Part shown: piece by piece, positions 1 through 7,858 of the stretch | How positions within the stretch are numbered: the stretch's first letter is position 1 | How the letters are laid out: each line of letters starts with the position of its first letter | From: Faecalibacterium sp. An121 | GTDB taxonomy: Bacteria; Bacillota; Clostridia; Oscillospirales; Ruminococcaceae | Assembly: GCF_002160915.1 (NCBI RefSeq) | Contig: NZ_NFLM01000020.1 | Location: forward strand, 1-45,991 | Reading direction: 5' to 3' | Length of the DNA stretch: 45,991 nucleotides | The notes under the pieces: model-generated | The model's input: only the letters and a program-made list of their open reading frames with translations | Told to the model about the DNA's origin: nothing | The model's database searches: none | Program-made: the position numbers and the translations under genes

Positions 1-108
1 AACACCCATCCGATGTGGCGGCAAAGAGGAATAGAACCAATATTCCTTCTGTTGTTGATCGCACCAAAACAAAAGAACTTTTGCGTCACGAAAGATAGGG
101 TCCCTCTG

Positions 109-138
109 CGGGGGCCGGCTGCAAAGCCGGCCCCCGCA
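109..138. terminator. Strong GC hairpin
   Basis: The sequence is a 13-bp perfect stem with a GCAA loop. It is followed on the plus strand by only a weak T-rich run. It probably ends a transcript entering from the left of the window. Bases 1-108 hold no convincing gene, only two small AT-rich inverted repeats (GGAATA/TATTCC near 28-50 and CAAAAG/CTTTTG at 70-83). Confidence 0.5.
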
Positions 139-162
139 TTGTGTTTGTGCGCCCAAAATCCA

Positions 163-187
163 AAAAGCCCCGGTCTTCCCGGGGGAA
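163..187 (-). terminator. Terminator after the XRE regulator
   Basis: On the minus strand CCCCGG pairs with CCGGGG over a GAAGA loop and is followed by CTTTTT. It lies about 15 bases past the stop codon of the XRE gene, so it is the expected intrinsic terminator. Confidence 0.6.
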
Positions 188-202
188 AGCAGGGGCCGAT
201 CC

Positions 203-574
203 TCAGATCACATTTTGGAGGAGTTCTTCCAGGGGCACGCCGTAGAGCTTGGCCAGCAGCACCAGGTTGGACATGCTGGGGTCCGAGTCGCCGGTCTCCC
301 ATTTGCTGACGGCCTGACGGGACACCCCCAGGCTCTCGGCCACAAATTCCTGGGTCATGCGGCAGCGGGTGCGGTGATCTTTCAGGGTCTCGGCCAGGGT
401 CTTGCGGACGGCGGCGGTCTCCTTTTTGACCTCCTGGGCTTTGGTGTGGGTCTTGATGTAGATCCACAGCGCCCGGATGCACAGGACCAGCAGGATGAGC
501 GGCAGCACCACGGCGACAGCCAGGATGAGGAAGGATAAAAACATTCCGACGATTTCGATCGCAGCAAGTTTCAT
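203..574 (-). CDS. Membrane-anchored XRE-family transcriptional regulator
   Basis: A 123-residue protein. Residues 8-35 form one hydrophobic membrane segment. A charged linker (about 40-65) leads to a C-terminal helix-turn-helix of the Cro/CI/XRE type (about 70-118; motif RCRMTQEFVAESLGVSRQAV, then SKWETGDSDPS). The usual order (HTH first) is reversed, so the DNA-binding domain would sit on the cytosolic side of a membrane anchor. The start is supported by AAAGGAG about 10 bases upstream. The target is unknown; autoregulation is plausible because three TGCAAC repeats lie in the upstream region (about 620-675). Family assignment is firm, function is not. Confidence 0.85.
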   Translation of the reverse strand: MKLAAIEIVGMFLSFLILAVAVVLPLILLVLCIRALWIYIKTHTKAQEVKKETAAVRKTLAETLKDHRTRCRMTQEFVAESLGVSRQAVSKWETGDSDPSMSNLVLLAKLYGVPLEELLQNVI

Positions 575-674
575 GACGATCAGCTCCTTTCATTTGGTGG
601 TTCCAGCATAGCAGAAAAGGCCGGTTGCATCCACCAACTATTCCGCAACAGGGGGTTGCAAAGGAGTTGCAGGG

Positions 675-1991
675 TCAGAATTCCCGCCAGAACAGCCCTC
701 CGCTGGTCTGGAACAGGGGCCAGGGGCTGATGCTCTTGCTGCCGATCTTGAAATCCATGGTCAGCTCCTCCCCTGCCTGGCCGATGGCGTCTCCCCGCGC
801 CACCGACTGGCCCTTTTCCACATGGAGGTCCGCCAGGCCGTAGAGATAGCTGCGCAGCCCGCAGCCGTGGTCGATGACGATGGTGTTGCCGGTCAAAGCC
901 AGGTTCTGGGCCACCACCACGACGCCGTCGGCGGGAGCCCGTACCGGGTCCCCGGGGATGGTGTACAGGAGGGTGGAGTTGGACTGGGTGGTCCGCGCGC
1001 CGTCCATCACCCGGGTCTGGCCGTAGTCCAGCAGGACGGTATACAGCTCGACCGGGCACAGGAAGGCCCCATGCCACAGCTTGTCCCGGGCCTGAGCCTC
1101 GTACTGGGCCCAGATGACGTTGCGGAACTCCTCATTGGCGGCGGCAGACGCGGGCGGGTCGGGCTGGGCCTCCGCCTCCCCGAAATCTTTGGCGCTGACC
1201 CCAAGGGCGATGGTCAATGTCTCGCCGTTCACCGTGACGGCAATGTCGTGGCTGCCCGCCGAGGCGTTGTAGGCTGCGGGTATGTAGCAGCGCCATCCCG
1301 CCGGGCTGCGGACGCACTGGACCGACCCCAGGTCGGTCTCCACCGTGGGGGTGCCGCTGCCCACCATCCCGCTGATTTCCAGAGCGGCTACCCCGCCCTG
1401 CTCGATGCGCTGGGCCGACAGTTCCAGCTCCGCCGACGCCTGGATGGTGAACCGGAAGGAATACTGGTAATACCCCGCCGCCCTGGCCGGCCGTTCCAGC
1501 CCGCTGTTGCGCAGGATGGCCCCGTCGGCAGGCTGGCCGAAATCCACATCGGTCATCCCGACCGGCAGCCGCCAGACCGTCAGCTGGGCCTTGTATTCCC
1601 CGTTGGCCGGATAGAGGAAGCCCGCATACTCCTCCACCGTGCCGTCAAAATAGGCGGCGTCCCCCAGGCCGTCGGCGGTGATGCGCAAGGTGGCATGGGT
1701 GGCCCATTCGGGCAGGGTGACTTCGGGATGGGCCTCGTACAGCACGCCCAGCTTCTGCACCGACAGGGTGGAGGGAGCGTAGAAGGCCTTGTCCAGCATC
1801 CCGCCGATCAGGGGCACCCGCCAGCAGCTGCCGTTTACCGCAAGGGCAGCCGAGCCGAATTGGGCGCCGGGGTCCGGGCGGCTGCCGTCGGTGGTGAAAG
1901 AGTAGCTGGCTGCCATCACCGCACCCAACAGCACAGCCACCCCCAGCGCCACACCCACCAGCCACAACAGGATGTGTTTGATGATCCGCAT
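675..1991 (-). CDS. Membrane-anchored protein with a degenerate M23/LytM-like domain
   Basis: A 438-residue protein starting MRIIKHILLW, chosen over a longer reading frame because AGGAGG lies 9 bases upstream. Residues about 5-28 are an uncleaved signal or anchor. The middle (about 60-290) is a beta-rich extracellular region without a recognised domain. The last about 120 residues follow the M23 peptidase fold (PVRAPADGVV, then GNTIVIDHGCGLRSYLYGL, then VEKGQSVARGDAIG). The zinc and catalytic residues are missing: the HxxxD region reads SNSTLLYTIPG and the final HxH reads TMDFKIG. It is therefore probably a non-catalytic cell-wall binding or amidase-activating protein, like EnvC/NlpD in principle. 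A terminator-like hairpin sits directly before its ribosome binding site. Confidence 0.75.
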   Translation of the reverse strand: MRIIKHILLWLVGVALGVAVLLGAVMAASYSFTTDGSRPDPGAQFGSAALAVNGSCWRVPLIGGMLDKAFYAPSTLSVQKLGVLYEAHPEVTLPEWATHATLRITADGLGDAAYFDGTVEEYAGFLYPANGEYKAQLTVWRLPVGMTDVDFGQPADGAILRNSGLERPARAAGYYQYSFRFTIQASAELELSAQRIEQGGVAALEISGMVGSGTPTVETDLGSVQCVRSPAGWRCYIPAAYNASAGSHDIAVTVNGETLTIALGVSAKDFGEAEAQPDPPASAAANEEFRNVIWAQYEAQARDKLWHGAFLCPVELYTVLLDYGQTRVMDGARTTQSNSTLLYTIPGDPVRAPADGVVVVAQNLALTGNTIVIDHGCGLRSYLYGLADLHVEKGQSVARGDAIGQAGEELTMDFKIGSKSISPWPLFQTSGGLFWREF

Positions 1992-2013
1992 GGTGTGATT
2001 CCTCCTTGTCTGC

Positions 2014-2063
2014 AAAAAACAAAGGCGCACCGGCGGCAGGCACAAAGGCCCCCGCGGTGCGCC
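2014..2063 (-). terminator. Terminator or attenuator before the M23-like gene
   Basis: GGCGCACCG (2055-2063) and CGGTGCGCC (2024-2032) form a 9-bp stem with a 22-base loop, followed on the minus strand by TTTGTTTTTT. The T run ends only about 8 bases before the AGGAGG of the M23-like gene. No room remains for a separate promoter between them. Confidence 0.55.
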
Positions 2064-2127
2064 CTGGATCCATTTTTACCGGGCCGTGCCCCGGGACAAA
2101 ACCCGGACTCCGGCCGCCGGCGCAGGG

Positions 2128-2478
2128 TTACTCCTCTGCCGCATCCTCGCCGGCAGCCTCGGCGTCGCCGGCATCCCCTTCGTCTTCGGTGTCGGCGGGG
2201 ACAGCCTCGTCCTCCCCAAAGAGCAGACGCTCGTATTCGTCCAGCTCTTTTTCACGGCGGCGCAGGTAAACAGCCACAGCGGCCAGGGCACCGGCCACGG
2301 CGGCCAGAGCGGCGATCACGGCGATCAGACAGGATTTCTTCATAGGTCGAGCACTCTCCTTTTCACGCGCAAGGCGCTTTTTCATCTCGTTGTACCGGCA
2401 GGCAAGGTGCAGCGCGATCTTCAGCATCCCGATCATAGCTGAGAAGATATGGACAGAAGTTTGAAAGACGAGAGACAT
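2128..2478 (-). CDS. Small acidic-tailed membrane protein, unknown function
   Basis: A 116-residue protein if the ATG at 2478 is used (AGGAGG 10 bases upstream). A shorter 71-residue form starting MKKSCLIAV at 2343 also has a good ribosome binding site (AAAGGAGAG). The longer form has an amphipathic N-terminal stretch, then a basic segment, a hydrophobic membrane helix (about 50-70), RRREKE, and a C-terminal tail almost entirely of D, E, A and G. No family was recognised. A good promoter lies upstream at 2534-2562. The start is the main uncertainty. Confidence 0.6.
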   Translation of the reverse strand: MSLVFQTSVHIFSAMIGMLKIALHLACRYNEMKKRLAREKESARPMKKSCLIAVIAALAAVAGALAAVAVYLRRREKELDEYERLLFGEDEAVPADTEDEGDAGDAEAAGEDAAEE

Positions 2479-2533
2479 GGCCAACACCCTCCTACCCGCG
2501 GGGGCGCGGCACCGCTGCCCCCGGAATATCTCT

Positions 2534-2562
2534 ATTATACCCGCTGGCGGACAAAATTACAA
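2534..2562 (-). promoter_or_regulatory. Sigma-A promoter for the small membrane protein
   Basis: TTGTAA (2562-2557), a 17-base spacer and TATAAT (2539-2534) on the minus strand. It lies 55 bases before the longer start codon. Confidence 0.7.
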
Positions 2563-2583
2563 CCGGAATCCACAAAATTTCCC

Positions 2584-3636
2584 TCACCCGAGCAGGAATT
2601 TTCGGTACGCTTTGAAGGCGCCGGGCAGGGCGTAGCCGGTTTGCAGCTGTTCGGGGCCGGCCCAGACGCAGCCTTCGGGGGGCTGCTGCTGCGGCGCGGA
2701 GAGCTGCCAGCCGGTCATCTGCCACTCCACATGGCTGAAAATGTGCCGCGAGGCGGGCAGGGGCTGCGCGCTGTCCGGGTCGGTCTGCACGCCCATGGCG
2801 GCCAGGGCTGCGGCTGCGCCGGGGGCGTCCAGGCGCTCCCCTTCAAAGGCCGGAGGCTGCCACAACCCGGCCAGCAGGCCGCCGGCGGGGCGCTTTTGGA
2901 GCAGCCATTCCCCTGTATCCTGCCGGCGCACCAGCGCCACCGTCACCGGGACCATCCGGCGGGGTTTGGGCTGGGGCTTGCAGGGCAGGCTCCGGGCGGT
3001 GCCGGCCCGGCGGCCCTGACACAGGCCGGCCAGAGGGCAGCTGCCGCACAGGGGCGCGCCGCCGGGCAGGCAGACCAGGGCGCCCAGCTCCATCAGGGCC
3101 TGGTTGTAGTCCCCGGGGGCGTCGGGGGGCTGGTGGTCCATCACGCGCCGGGTGAAGGTCTTTTTGACGGCGGGGTCGGTGATGGGAGAAGGATCGTTGT
3201 ACAGCCGGGCGAACACCCGCAGCACGTTGCCGTCCACGGCGGGGACCGCCAGCCCGAAGCCGATGGAGGCGATGGCTCCGGCGGTGTAGGGTCCTACCCC
3301 CGGCAGGGCCAGCAGCTTGTCGTAGTCGGCTGGCAGCTGCCCGCCGTACTCCCGGCAGACCACCTGGGCGGCCTGCTGCATGCTGTGCACCCGGCGGTAA
3401 TAGCCCAGGCCCTCCCATAGCTTGTCCAGCCGGTCGGGCGGGCAGGCGGCCAGGGCGGGGATGTCGGGCAGCTCCCGGATGAACCGCTCGTAATAGGGCA
3501 GGGCCGCCGCCACCCGGGTCTGCTGGAGCATGATCTCACTGACCCAGATATGGTAAGGGGTGGGGTCCTCCCGGAAAGGCAGGGTGCGCCGGTTCTGTCC
3601 GAACCACTGCAAAAGGGCGGGGGCGATGTGTTCCAC
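2584..3636 (-). CDS. mutY: A/G-specific adenine DNA glycosylase MutY
   Basis: A 350-residue base-excision repair enzyme that removes adenine mispaired with 8-oxoguanine. Visible are the catalytic glutamate region WVSEIMLQQTRV (about 32-43), the helix-hairpin-helix LPGVGPYTAGAIA, the catalytic aspartate in AVDGNVLRVFARL, and the iron-sulfur loop with cysteines spaced C-x6-C-x2-C-x5-C (CLPGGAPLCGSCPLAGLC). A C-terminal NUDIX-like 8-oxoG recognition domain begins near residue 220. The start is GTG at 3636, with GAGGT 7 bases upstream. It follows asnS on the same strand, across a terminator. Length is normal for the family. Confidence 0.95.
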   Translation of the reverse strand: MEHIAPALLQWFGQNRRTLPFREDPTPYHIWVSEIMLQQTRVAAALPYYERFIRELPDIPALAACPPDRLDKLWEGLGYYRRVHSMQQAAQVVCREYGGQLPADYDKLLALPGVGPYTAGAIASIGFGLAVPAVDGNVLRVFARLYNDPSPITDPAVKKTFTRRVMDHQPPDAPGDYNQALMELGALVCLPGGAPLCGSCPLAGLCQGRRAGTARSLPCKPQPKPRRMVPVTVALVRRQDTGEWLLQKRPAGGLLAGLWQPPAFEGERLDAPGAAAALAAMGVQTDPDSAQPLPASRHIFSHVEWQMTGWQLSAPQQQPPEGCVWAGPEQLQTGYALPGAFKAYRKFLLG

Positions 3637-3649
3637 GATACGACCTCAC

Positions 3650-3678
3650 AACAAAACGTCCAGGCCGGCGGCCTGGAC
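3650..3678 (-). terminator. Terminator after asnS
   Basis: GTCCAGGCC pairs with GGCCTGGAC, followed on the minus strand by GTTTTGTTG. It lies about 50 bases past the asnS stop and overlaps the leader of mutY, so mutY may depend on readthrough. Confidence 0.6.
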
Positions 3679-3726
3679 AGGGATGGATCTGCCGGCAGGC
3701 AGACGTTCGATCAGGGGCGCCGGGGC

Positions 3727-5115
3727 TCAGAAGCCGTAGGCGGTGCGGGGGAAGGGCAGAACGTCGCGGATGTTCTGGATGCCGGTGAGGTACATCAGCA
3801 TCCGCTCAAAGCCCAGGCCGAAGCCCGCGTGCTCCACGGTGCCGAAGCGGCGCAGGTCCAGATACCAGTCGTAGCCGGTTTTGTCCAGGCCCAGCTCGTC
3901 CATCCGGGCGGCCAGCTTGCCGTAGTCCTCCTCGCGCTGGCTGCCGCCGATCAGCTCGCCGATGCCGGGCACCAGCATATCGGCTGCGGCCACCGTCCTG
4001 CCGTCGGGGTTCTGCTTCATGTAGAAGCTCTTGATCTCCTTGGGGTAGTCGGTGACAAAAACGGGCTTTTTGAACACCACCTCGGTGAGATAGCGCTCGT
4101 GCTCGGTCTGGATGTCCACGCCCCACTCCACGGGGTACTGGAACTTCTTGTTGTTCTTTTTCAGGATCTCCACCGCGTCGGTGTAGCTGACCCGGCCGAA
4201 CTCGCTGCCGGCCACCAGCTCCAGCCGCTCGATCAGGCCCTTGTCGATGAACTTGTTGAAGAAGTCCATCTCGTCGGGGCAGTTGTCCAGCACATAGCGG
4301 ATGACATACTTGGTCATGGCCTCGGCCACGTCCATATAGCCGGACAGGTCGCAGAAGGCCATCTCGGGCTCGATCATCCAGAACTCGGCGGCGTGCCGGG
4401 TGGTGAAGCTCTTTTCGGCCCGGAAGGTGGGGCCGAAGGTGTACACCTTGCCAAAGGCCATGGCCATGGCCTCGGCCTCCAGCTGGCCCGACACGGTCAG
4501 GTTGACCGGGCGGCCGAAGAAGTCCTTGGCGTAGTCGGTGCGGCCGTCCTCGGTCTTGGGCAGGTCGTCCAGGTCCAGGGTGGTCACACGGAACATCTCG
4601 CCCGCACCCTCGCAGTCGGAGGCGGTGAGGATGGGCGAATGGGCGTACACAAAGCCGTTCTCCTGGAAGAAGCGGTGGATGGCGTAGGCCGCCACGCTGC
4701 GCACCCGGAACGCCGCGTTGAAGGTGTTGGTGCGGGGGCGCAGGGTGGGCATGGTGCGCAGATACTCCATGCTCATCTTCTTCTTTTGCAGGGGATAGTC
4801 CTCCGAGGGGCACTGGCCCAGGATCTCGATGGTGTCGGCGTTCAGCTCAAAGGGCTGCTTGGCCTGGGGGGTCAGCACCAGGCGGCCGGTCACCCGCATA
4901 CTGGTGTACAGGCCGGCGTGGGCCACTTCCTCGTAGTTGGACAGCCGGGCGGCCTCAAAGACCACCTGCAGGGTCTTGAAGCAGCCCCCGTCCGACAGGG
5001 CGATGAAGCCGATGTTTTTGCTGTCGCGGATGTTCTTGGCCCAGCCGCACACCGTCAGGACGGTGCCGTCGGCCGGGGTGGCGCGGTAAAGGGATGCGAT
5101 CTCGGTGCGTTCCAT
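3727..5115 (-). CDS. asnS: Asparaginyl-tRNA synthetase
   Basis: A 462-residue class II aminoacyl-tRNA synthetase that charges tRNA-Asn. An N-terminal OB-fold anticodon-binding domain (about 10-115; [20 protein letters not shown]) precedes the catalytic core. Motif 2 is visible as TFRAEKS and motif 3 as [15 protein letters not shown] near the C-terminus. Of two in-frame ATGs, the second (5115, [10 protein letters not shown]) is preferred because GGAGGT lies 9 bases upstream, whereas only one base would separate it from the first. Expression is controlled by the T-box leader at 5135-5431. Length and motifs are typical. Confidence 0.96.
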   Translation of the reverse strand: MERTEIASLYRATPADGTVLTVCGWAKNIRDSKNIGFIALSDGGCFKTLQVVFEAARLSNYEEVAHAGLYTSMRVTGRLVLTPQAKQPFELNADTIEILGQCPSEDYPLQKKKMSMEYLRTMPTLRPRTNTFNAAFRVRSVAAYAIHRFFQENGFVYAHSPILTASDCEGAGEMFRVTTLDLDDLPKTEDGRTDYAKDFFGRPVNLTVSGQLEAEAMAMAFGKVYTFGPTFRAEKSFTTRHAAEFWMIEPEMAFCDLSGYMDVAEAMTKYVIRYVLDNCPDEMDFFNKFIDKGLIERLELVAGSEFGRVSYTDAVEILKKNNKKFQYPVEWGVDIQTEHERYLTEVVFKKPVFVTDYPKEIKSFYMKQNPDGRTVAAADMLVPGIGELIGGSQREEDYGKLAARMDELGLDKTGYDWYLDLRRFGTVEHAGFGLGFERMLMYLTGIQNIRDVLPFPRTAYGF

Positions 5116-5134
5116 TGCGGTCATACCTCCAAAC

Positions 5135-5431
5135 GAAAATAAAAAGACAGCTTTCTCCCCAGAACTCCAGGGCGAACAAGCTGTCTTGTAATGTCCGCGG
5201 TGCCACCTGAATTCACCGGCCGGCGGCCGGTCTCATATGCTCACGCCCGCAAAGGCGAAGCACTCCCCTTTTAACGCTGGGGTGGGCGGCGCGCCTACTG
5301 CCCGCCGGGGCGGGGTTCAGGTTGCAGCTCCCGGGTGTTCTTTCTCCCTCCCTGCGGGCAGGCTCACAGCGCCGCCTGCTCTCTGTGCCGTCGTGGGGCG
5401 GGGTACTTTTCCCGATCGTCGCTTTTCGGAT
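5135..5431 (-). promoter_or_regulatory. T-box riboswitch (Asn) controlling asnS
   Basis: This is the minus-strand leader of asnS. The conserved T-box core AGGTGGCACCGCGG is at 5208-5195. It is followed by a terminator hairpin made of AAGACAGCTT (5187-5178) and AAGCTGTCTT (5153-5144) with a TTTTTATTTT tail. Upstream, AGAGAGCAG and GGCGCTGTGAGCC fit Stem I. In GAAAG-AAC-A, the triplet AAC at 5339-5337 is in the specifier position, which matches an asparagine codon and the downstream gene. Uncharged tRNA-Asn would favour the antiterminator. This gene-free 346-base stretch holds nothing else. Confidence 0.9.
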
Positions 5432-5437
5432 AGTGGC

Positions 5438-5466
5438 ACTATATCATATCTGCGTCCGTTTGTCAA
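5438..5466 (-). promoter_or_regulatory. Sigma-A promoter of the asnS T-box leader
   Basis: TTGACA (5466-5461), a 17-base spacer and TATAGT (5443-5438). It is a near-consensus promoter placed correctly for a transcript starting near 5431. Confidence 0.8.
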
Positions 5467-6584
5467 CCGGTCCCGGTCAGGGCGGCGGCCAGGGCGTTGG
5501 CGGCCAGCTGCCCGGCGTACAAAGCCTCGTTCAGGTTGTTGCCGTGGGTGCCGACTTCCAGCAGCAGGCTGCCGGTGGTCAGGTCCTGGTTGTAGAACCG
5601 GTAGCTGAACAGCACCGGACGGGTCAGCCCGGGGTACATCCCCTCCATGGCGCTCTCCCAGGCGGCGGCAAACCGCAGGTTCTGCCTCCAGTTGGGCAAA
5701 GACACGGTGGAGCCGTTGTCGCACCCGCAGATCAGCATCACCTGGGCGGCTTTTTGCCCCTGGATCTCGGCCACCGGGGCCATCCGGGCCCCCTCGGCGT
5801 TCTCGATGGCGTCCCGGTGGACGTCCACCACCACCTTGATGCTGGGATATTGAGCCAGGTACTGCTGCACCACCGCCCGGCTGTTGGCGTAGCTGCCGTT
5901 GTAGCTGGGATAGTCGTTGAGGGTCTCGTCGTGGAGGGTGTGGATCCCCGCGGCGTTGAGGGTGTCGGCCATCACCCGGCCCACCGCGCACATATTGGAG
6001 GCCCGGTCGGTGGTGCGGGCCCCGCCGGCGGGGTCGGCCCACAGCCCCTGGCTCATCCGGTAGCACTCGGTGGCGTGGGTGTGCATGATCAGCACCTGGG
6101 GTTCGGGGCTGTTCAGCTGGACCTGGAAGGGCAGCGGGTTCTGGATCTCGGCGGCCACCTCGGCGGAGGGGACGCTGGTGTTGTTCTTGATGGTGCCGGC
6201 GGCGCAGGCGATGTATTTTTCCCCGCTGCCCTGGCCATAGGCCGTCTCCACCACCCCCTGGGCGTCGGAGGGCATGGCGCTGTCGGGCTGCAGCTCCACC
6301 AGGTAGGACTGGATGCCGGGGGCGCCGTCCGTCTGGCTGGAAGCGGCGGGAGCCGGGCCGCTTTCCGCCGCCGCGCTGGAGGCGGGGACCTGCCGGTCTC
6401 CGGCCAGGGCCAGGGCGGTGCGCAGGGCGGGCACCGGCCCCACCAGGGCGCCGGCCAGCACCAGGGCCAGCCCTCTGCCCCAGAGGGCCAGGGCCAGCAT
6501 CACTGCGGCGGCCCCCACGGCCGCCCGGCCTGTCCCGGAACCCTTTGGCCCGCCGGCGGCGGAACGTTCTTGCGCGGGGCCCAT
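5463..6584 (-). CDS. spoIIP: Stage II sporulation protein P (SpoIIP), cell-wall amidase
   Basis: A 373-residue membrane-anchored peptidoglycan amidase/endopeptidase. In spore formers it works with SpoIID and SpoIIM to thin septal wall during engulfment. Residues about 22-55 hold the membrane anchor. A low-complexity linker leads to the SpoIIP domain (about 165-370). Visible conserved sites are VLIMHTHATECY, VVDVHRDAIE and LLLEVGTHGNNLNEA, which supply the expected zinc-ligand and catalytic residues. GGGAGGTGAGG precedes the ATG. It lies just downstream of gpr, the same order as in Bacillus (rpsT, gpr, spoIIP). Its stop overlaps the -35 of the asnS promoter. Confidence 0.93.
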   Translation of the reverse strand: MGPAQERSAAGGPKGSGTGRAAVGAAAVMLALALWGRGLALVLAGALVGPVPALRTALALAGDRQVPASSAAAESGPAPAASSQTDGAPGIQSYLVELQPDSAMPSDAQGVVETAYGQGSGEKYIACAAGTIKNNTSVPSAEVAAEIQNPLPFQVQLNSPEPQVLIMHTHATECYRMSQGLWADPAGGARTTDRASNMCAVGRVMADTLNAAGIHTLHDETLNDYPSYNGSYANSRAVVQQYLAQYPSIKVVVDVHRDAIENAEGARMAPVAEIQGQKAAQVMLICGCDNGSTVSLPNWRQNLRFAAAWESAMEGMYPGLTRPVLFSYRFYNQDLTTGSLLLEVGTHGNNLNEALYAGQLAANALAAALTGTG

Positions 6585-6619
6585 GGCCTCACCTCCCTGC
6601 CTTGCATGATATAGACAGG

Positions 6620-6647
6620 TATATGCGCCAGGGAAGCCGGTTTATGC
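6620..6647 (-). promoter_or_regulatory. Possible sporulation-sigma promoter for spoIIP
   Basis: GCATA (6647-6643) and CATATA (6625-6620) lie 17 bases apart on the minus strand, just before the spoIIP ribosome binding site. The pattern resembles promoters of forespore or mother-cell sigma factors but does not fully match any one of them. Confidence 0.3.
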
Positions 6648-7436
6648 CTGGCTGGCCAGCCAGCACAGCTGGTTGACGGTGAGGCGGGGCTGCAGGGCCC
6701 GGTTGATGGCCGCCCCCAGCAAAGCCGCCCCATGGGCGATGACGCTGTCCAGGGCGCGGGGCGCTACCACCAGATCCCTGCCCTCGACGGCCTCCATCAG
6801 GGTGGGGACCCCGGCCGCCACCACCGGCACCCCCAGGCCGGCGGCGTCCAGATGGCGGCTGGAACCGGGGTCGGCGGGGGCCAGCCCGGTATCCGAAAAC
6901 TGGATGGTGCGGCCCAGACGCTGGGGCTCGGAGGAGCACAGGCTGTCCACGCACAGCAGGGCGGTGGGGCGCACCGCCCCCACCAGGGCCCGCGCCAGCT
7001 CCTGCAGGCTCAGCCCGGCGGACTGGGATACCCCCGGGGCCACCGCCGCCACCGGCCGGATCCCCCGCAGCGGCAGCGGATGGCTGGCCCCCATGGTCAC
7101 CAGCACATGCTGCACCGTCCGGGGCCCCAGCGCGTCGGCGGTCACCCGGCGGTTGCCCACCCCCAGCACCAGCACCGGGCCTTCGGGGGGCAGCAGGGCC
7201 CGCAGTTCCTCCGCCGCCAGCTCGATGACCGCGGTGTCCCGCTCGTCCAGCAGGCTGAGGCTGGGGGTCTCCAGGGTGACATACCGGCCCCGGGGCCGGG
7301 CCAGCCCGTCCCGGGAGATCTCCACCCGGGTCAGGCGCATCCCGTTCTGGCGCAAAGTGGCCAGGCGTATCCCGGTCCGGTCCCCGGCGGCCTGTCCGGG
7401 GCCGAAAAGTTCGTCTGCCATGTCTGTATAGCGCAT
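6642..7436 (-). CDS. gpr: Germination protease GPR
   Basis: A 264-residue spore endopeptidase that degrades small acid-soluble proteins when spores germinate. It is made as a zymogen in the forespore. The family signature GVGNRRVTADALGPRTVQHVLVT is visible at about 112-134, along with APGVSQSAGLSLQELA and VGAVRPTALLCVDSLCSS. The start has AAAGGAGG 7 bases upstream. It is divergent from rpsT and upstream of spoIIP, a conserved neighbourhood. At 264 residues it is shorter than the roughly 370-residue Bacillus protein, mainly at the N-terminus and in loops, so the propeptide may be short. Confidence 0.9.
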   Translation of the reverse strand: MRYTDMADELFGPGQAAGDRTGIRLATLRQNGMRLTRVEISRDGLARPRGRYVTLETPSLSLLDERDTAVIELAAEELRALLPPEGPVLVLGVGNRRVTADALGPRTVQHVLVTMGASHPLPLRGIRPVAAVAPGVSQSAGLSLQELARALVGAVRPTALLCVDSLCSSEPQRLGRTIQFSDTGLAPADPGSSRHLDAAGLGVPVVAAGVPTLMEAVEGRDLVVAPRALDSVIAHGAALLGAAINRALQPRLTVNQLCWLASQA

Positions 7437-7497
7437 TCCGATGCCTCCTTTGGCCGGTTTTGGCCGGCTGCTTTGGCCAAAGTGTGGGCAAAAGAAA

Positions 7498-7523
7498 TTT
7501 TTTCAAACAAAATTTGAAAAAAA
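7498..7523. repeat. AT-only inverted repeat, possible UP element
   Basis: TTTTTTCAAA and TTTGAAAAAA form a perfect 10-bp inverted repeat with a 5-base loop. It lies immediately upstream of the -35 box of the rpsT promoter, in the gap between divergent gpr and rpsT. An AT tract in this position could be an UP element; a regulator site is also possible. Confidence 0.4.
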
Positions 7524-7525
7524 GC

Positions 7526-7554
7526 TTGCGCAAATACGGCGAATATGCTATTAT
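7526..7554 (+). promoter_or_regulatory. rpsT promoter
   Basis: TTGCGC (7526-7531), a 17-base spacer and TATTAT (7549-7554), with an AT-rich tract directly upstream. Transcription would start about 30 bases before the rpsT start codon. Confidence 0.65.
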
Positions 7555-7592
7555 AGAGTGCGCTGTTATAGGTAGCCAAGGAGGTGGAACGA

Positions 7593-7853
7593 ATGCCTAA
7601 CATCAAATCCCAGAAGGACCGCGTTGTCCAGTCTGCTGCAGAGCGGGCTCACAATAAGGCCATTAAGACCAACCTGAAAACAGTCGTCAAGAAGGCAAAC
7701 GCTGCCATCGATGCCAAAGCCGCTGACAAGGACGCTACTGTCCTGGCTGCTGTTTCCGCGATCGACAAGGCCCGCGCCAAGGGTGTGCTGAAGAAAAACA
7801 CCGCGTCCCGCAAGATCAGCCGCATGGCCAAGCGCGCCAACAAGGCCGTCTAA
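7593..7853 (+). CDS. rpsT: 30S ribosomal protein S20
   Basis: An 86-residue, Lys/Ala-rich helical protein that binds 16S rRNA in the small subunit. The start MPNIKSQKDRV (7593) is chosen because AAGGAGG lies 8 bases upstream; the GTG three codons earlier falls inside that site. Typical S20 features are seen: KTNLKTVVKK near the N-terminus and KGVLKKNTASRKISRMAKRA at the C-terminus. Length is normal. It is divergent from gpr and ends in a terminator at 7888-7932. Confidence 0.97.
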   Translation: MPNIKSQKDRVVQSAAERAHNKAIKTNLKTVVKKANAAIDAKAADKDATVLAAVSAIDKARAKGVLKKNTASRKISRMAKRANKAV

Positions 7854-7858
7854 GCCGT

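Noticed and set aside
822-2345. Long open frames opposite known genes, such as a 507-codon frame opposite the M23-like gene and similar ones across the window
   Set aside because: They are antisense shadows common in GC-rich DNA. They lack ribosome binding sites and domains and are rich in Gly, Ala, Pro and Arg.
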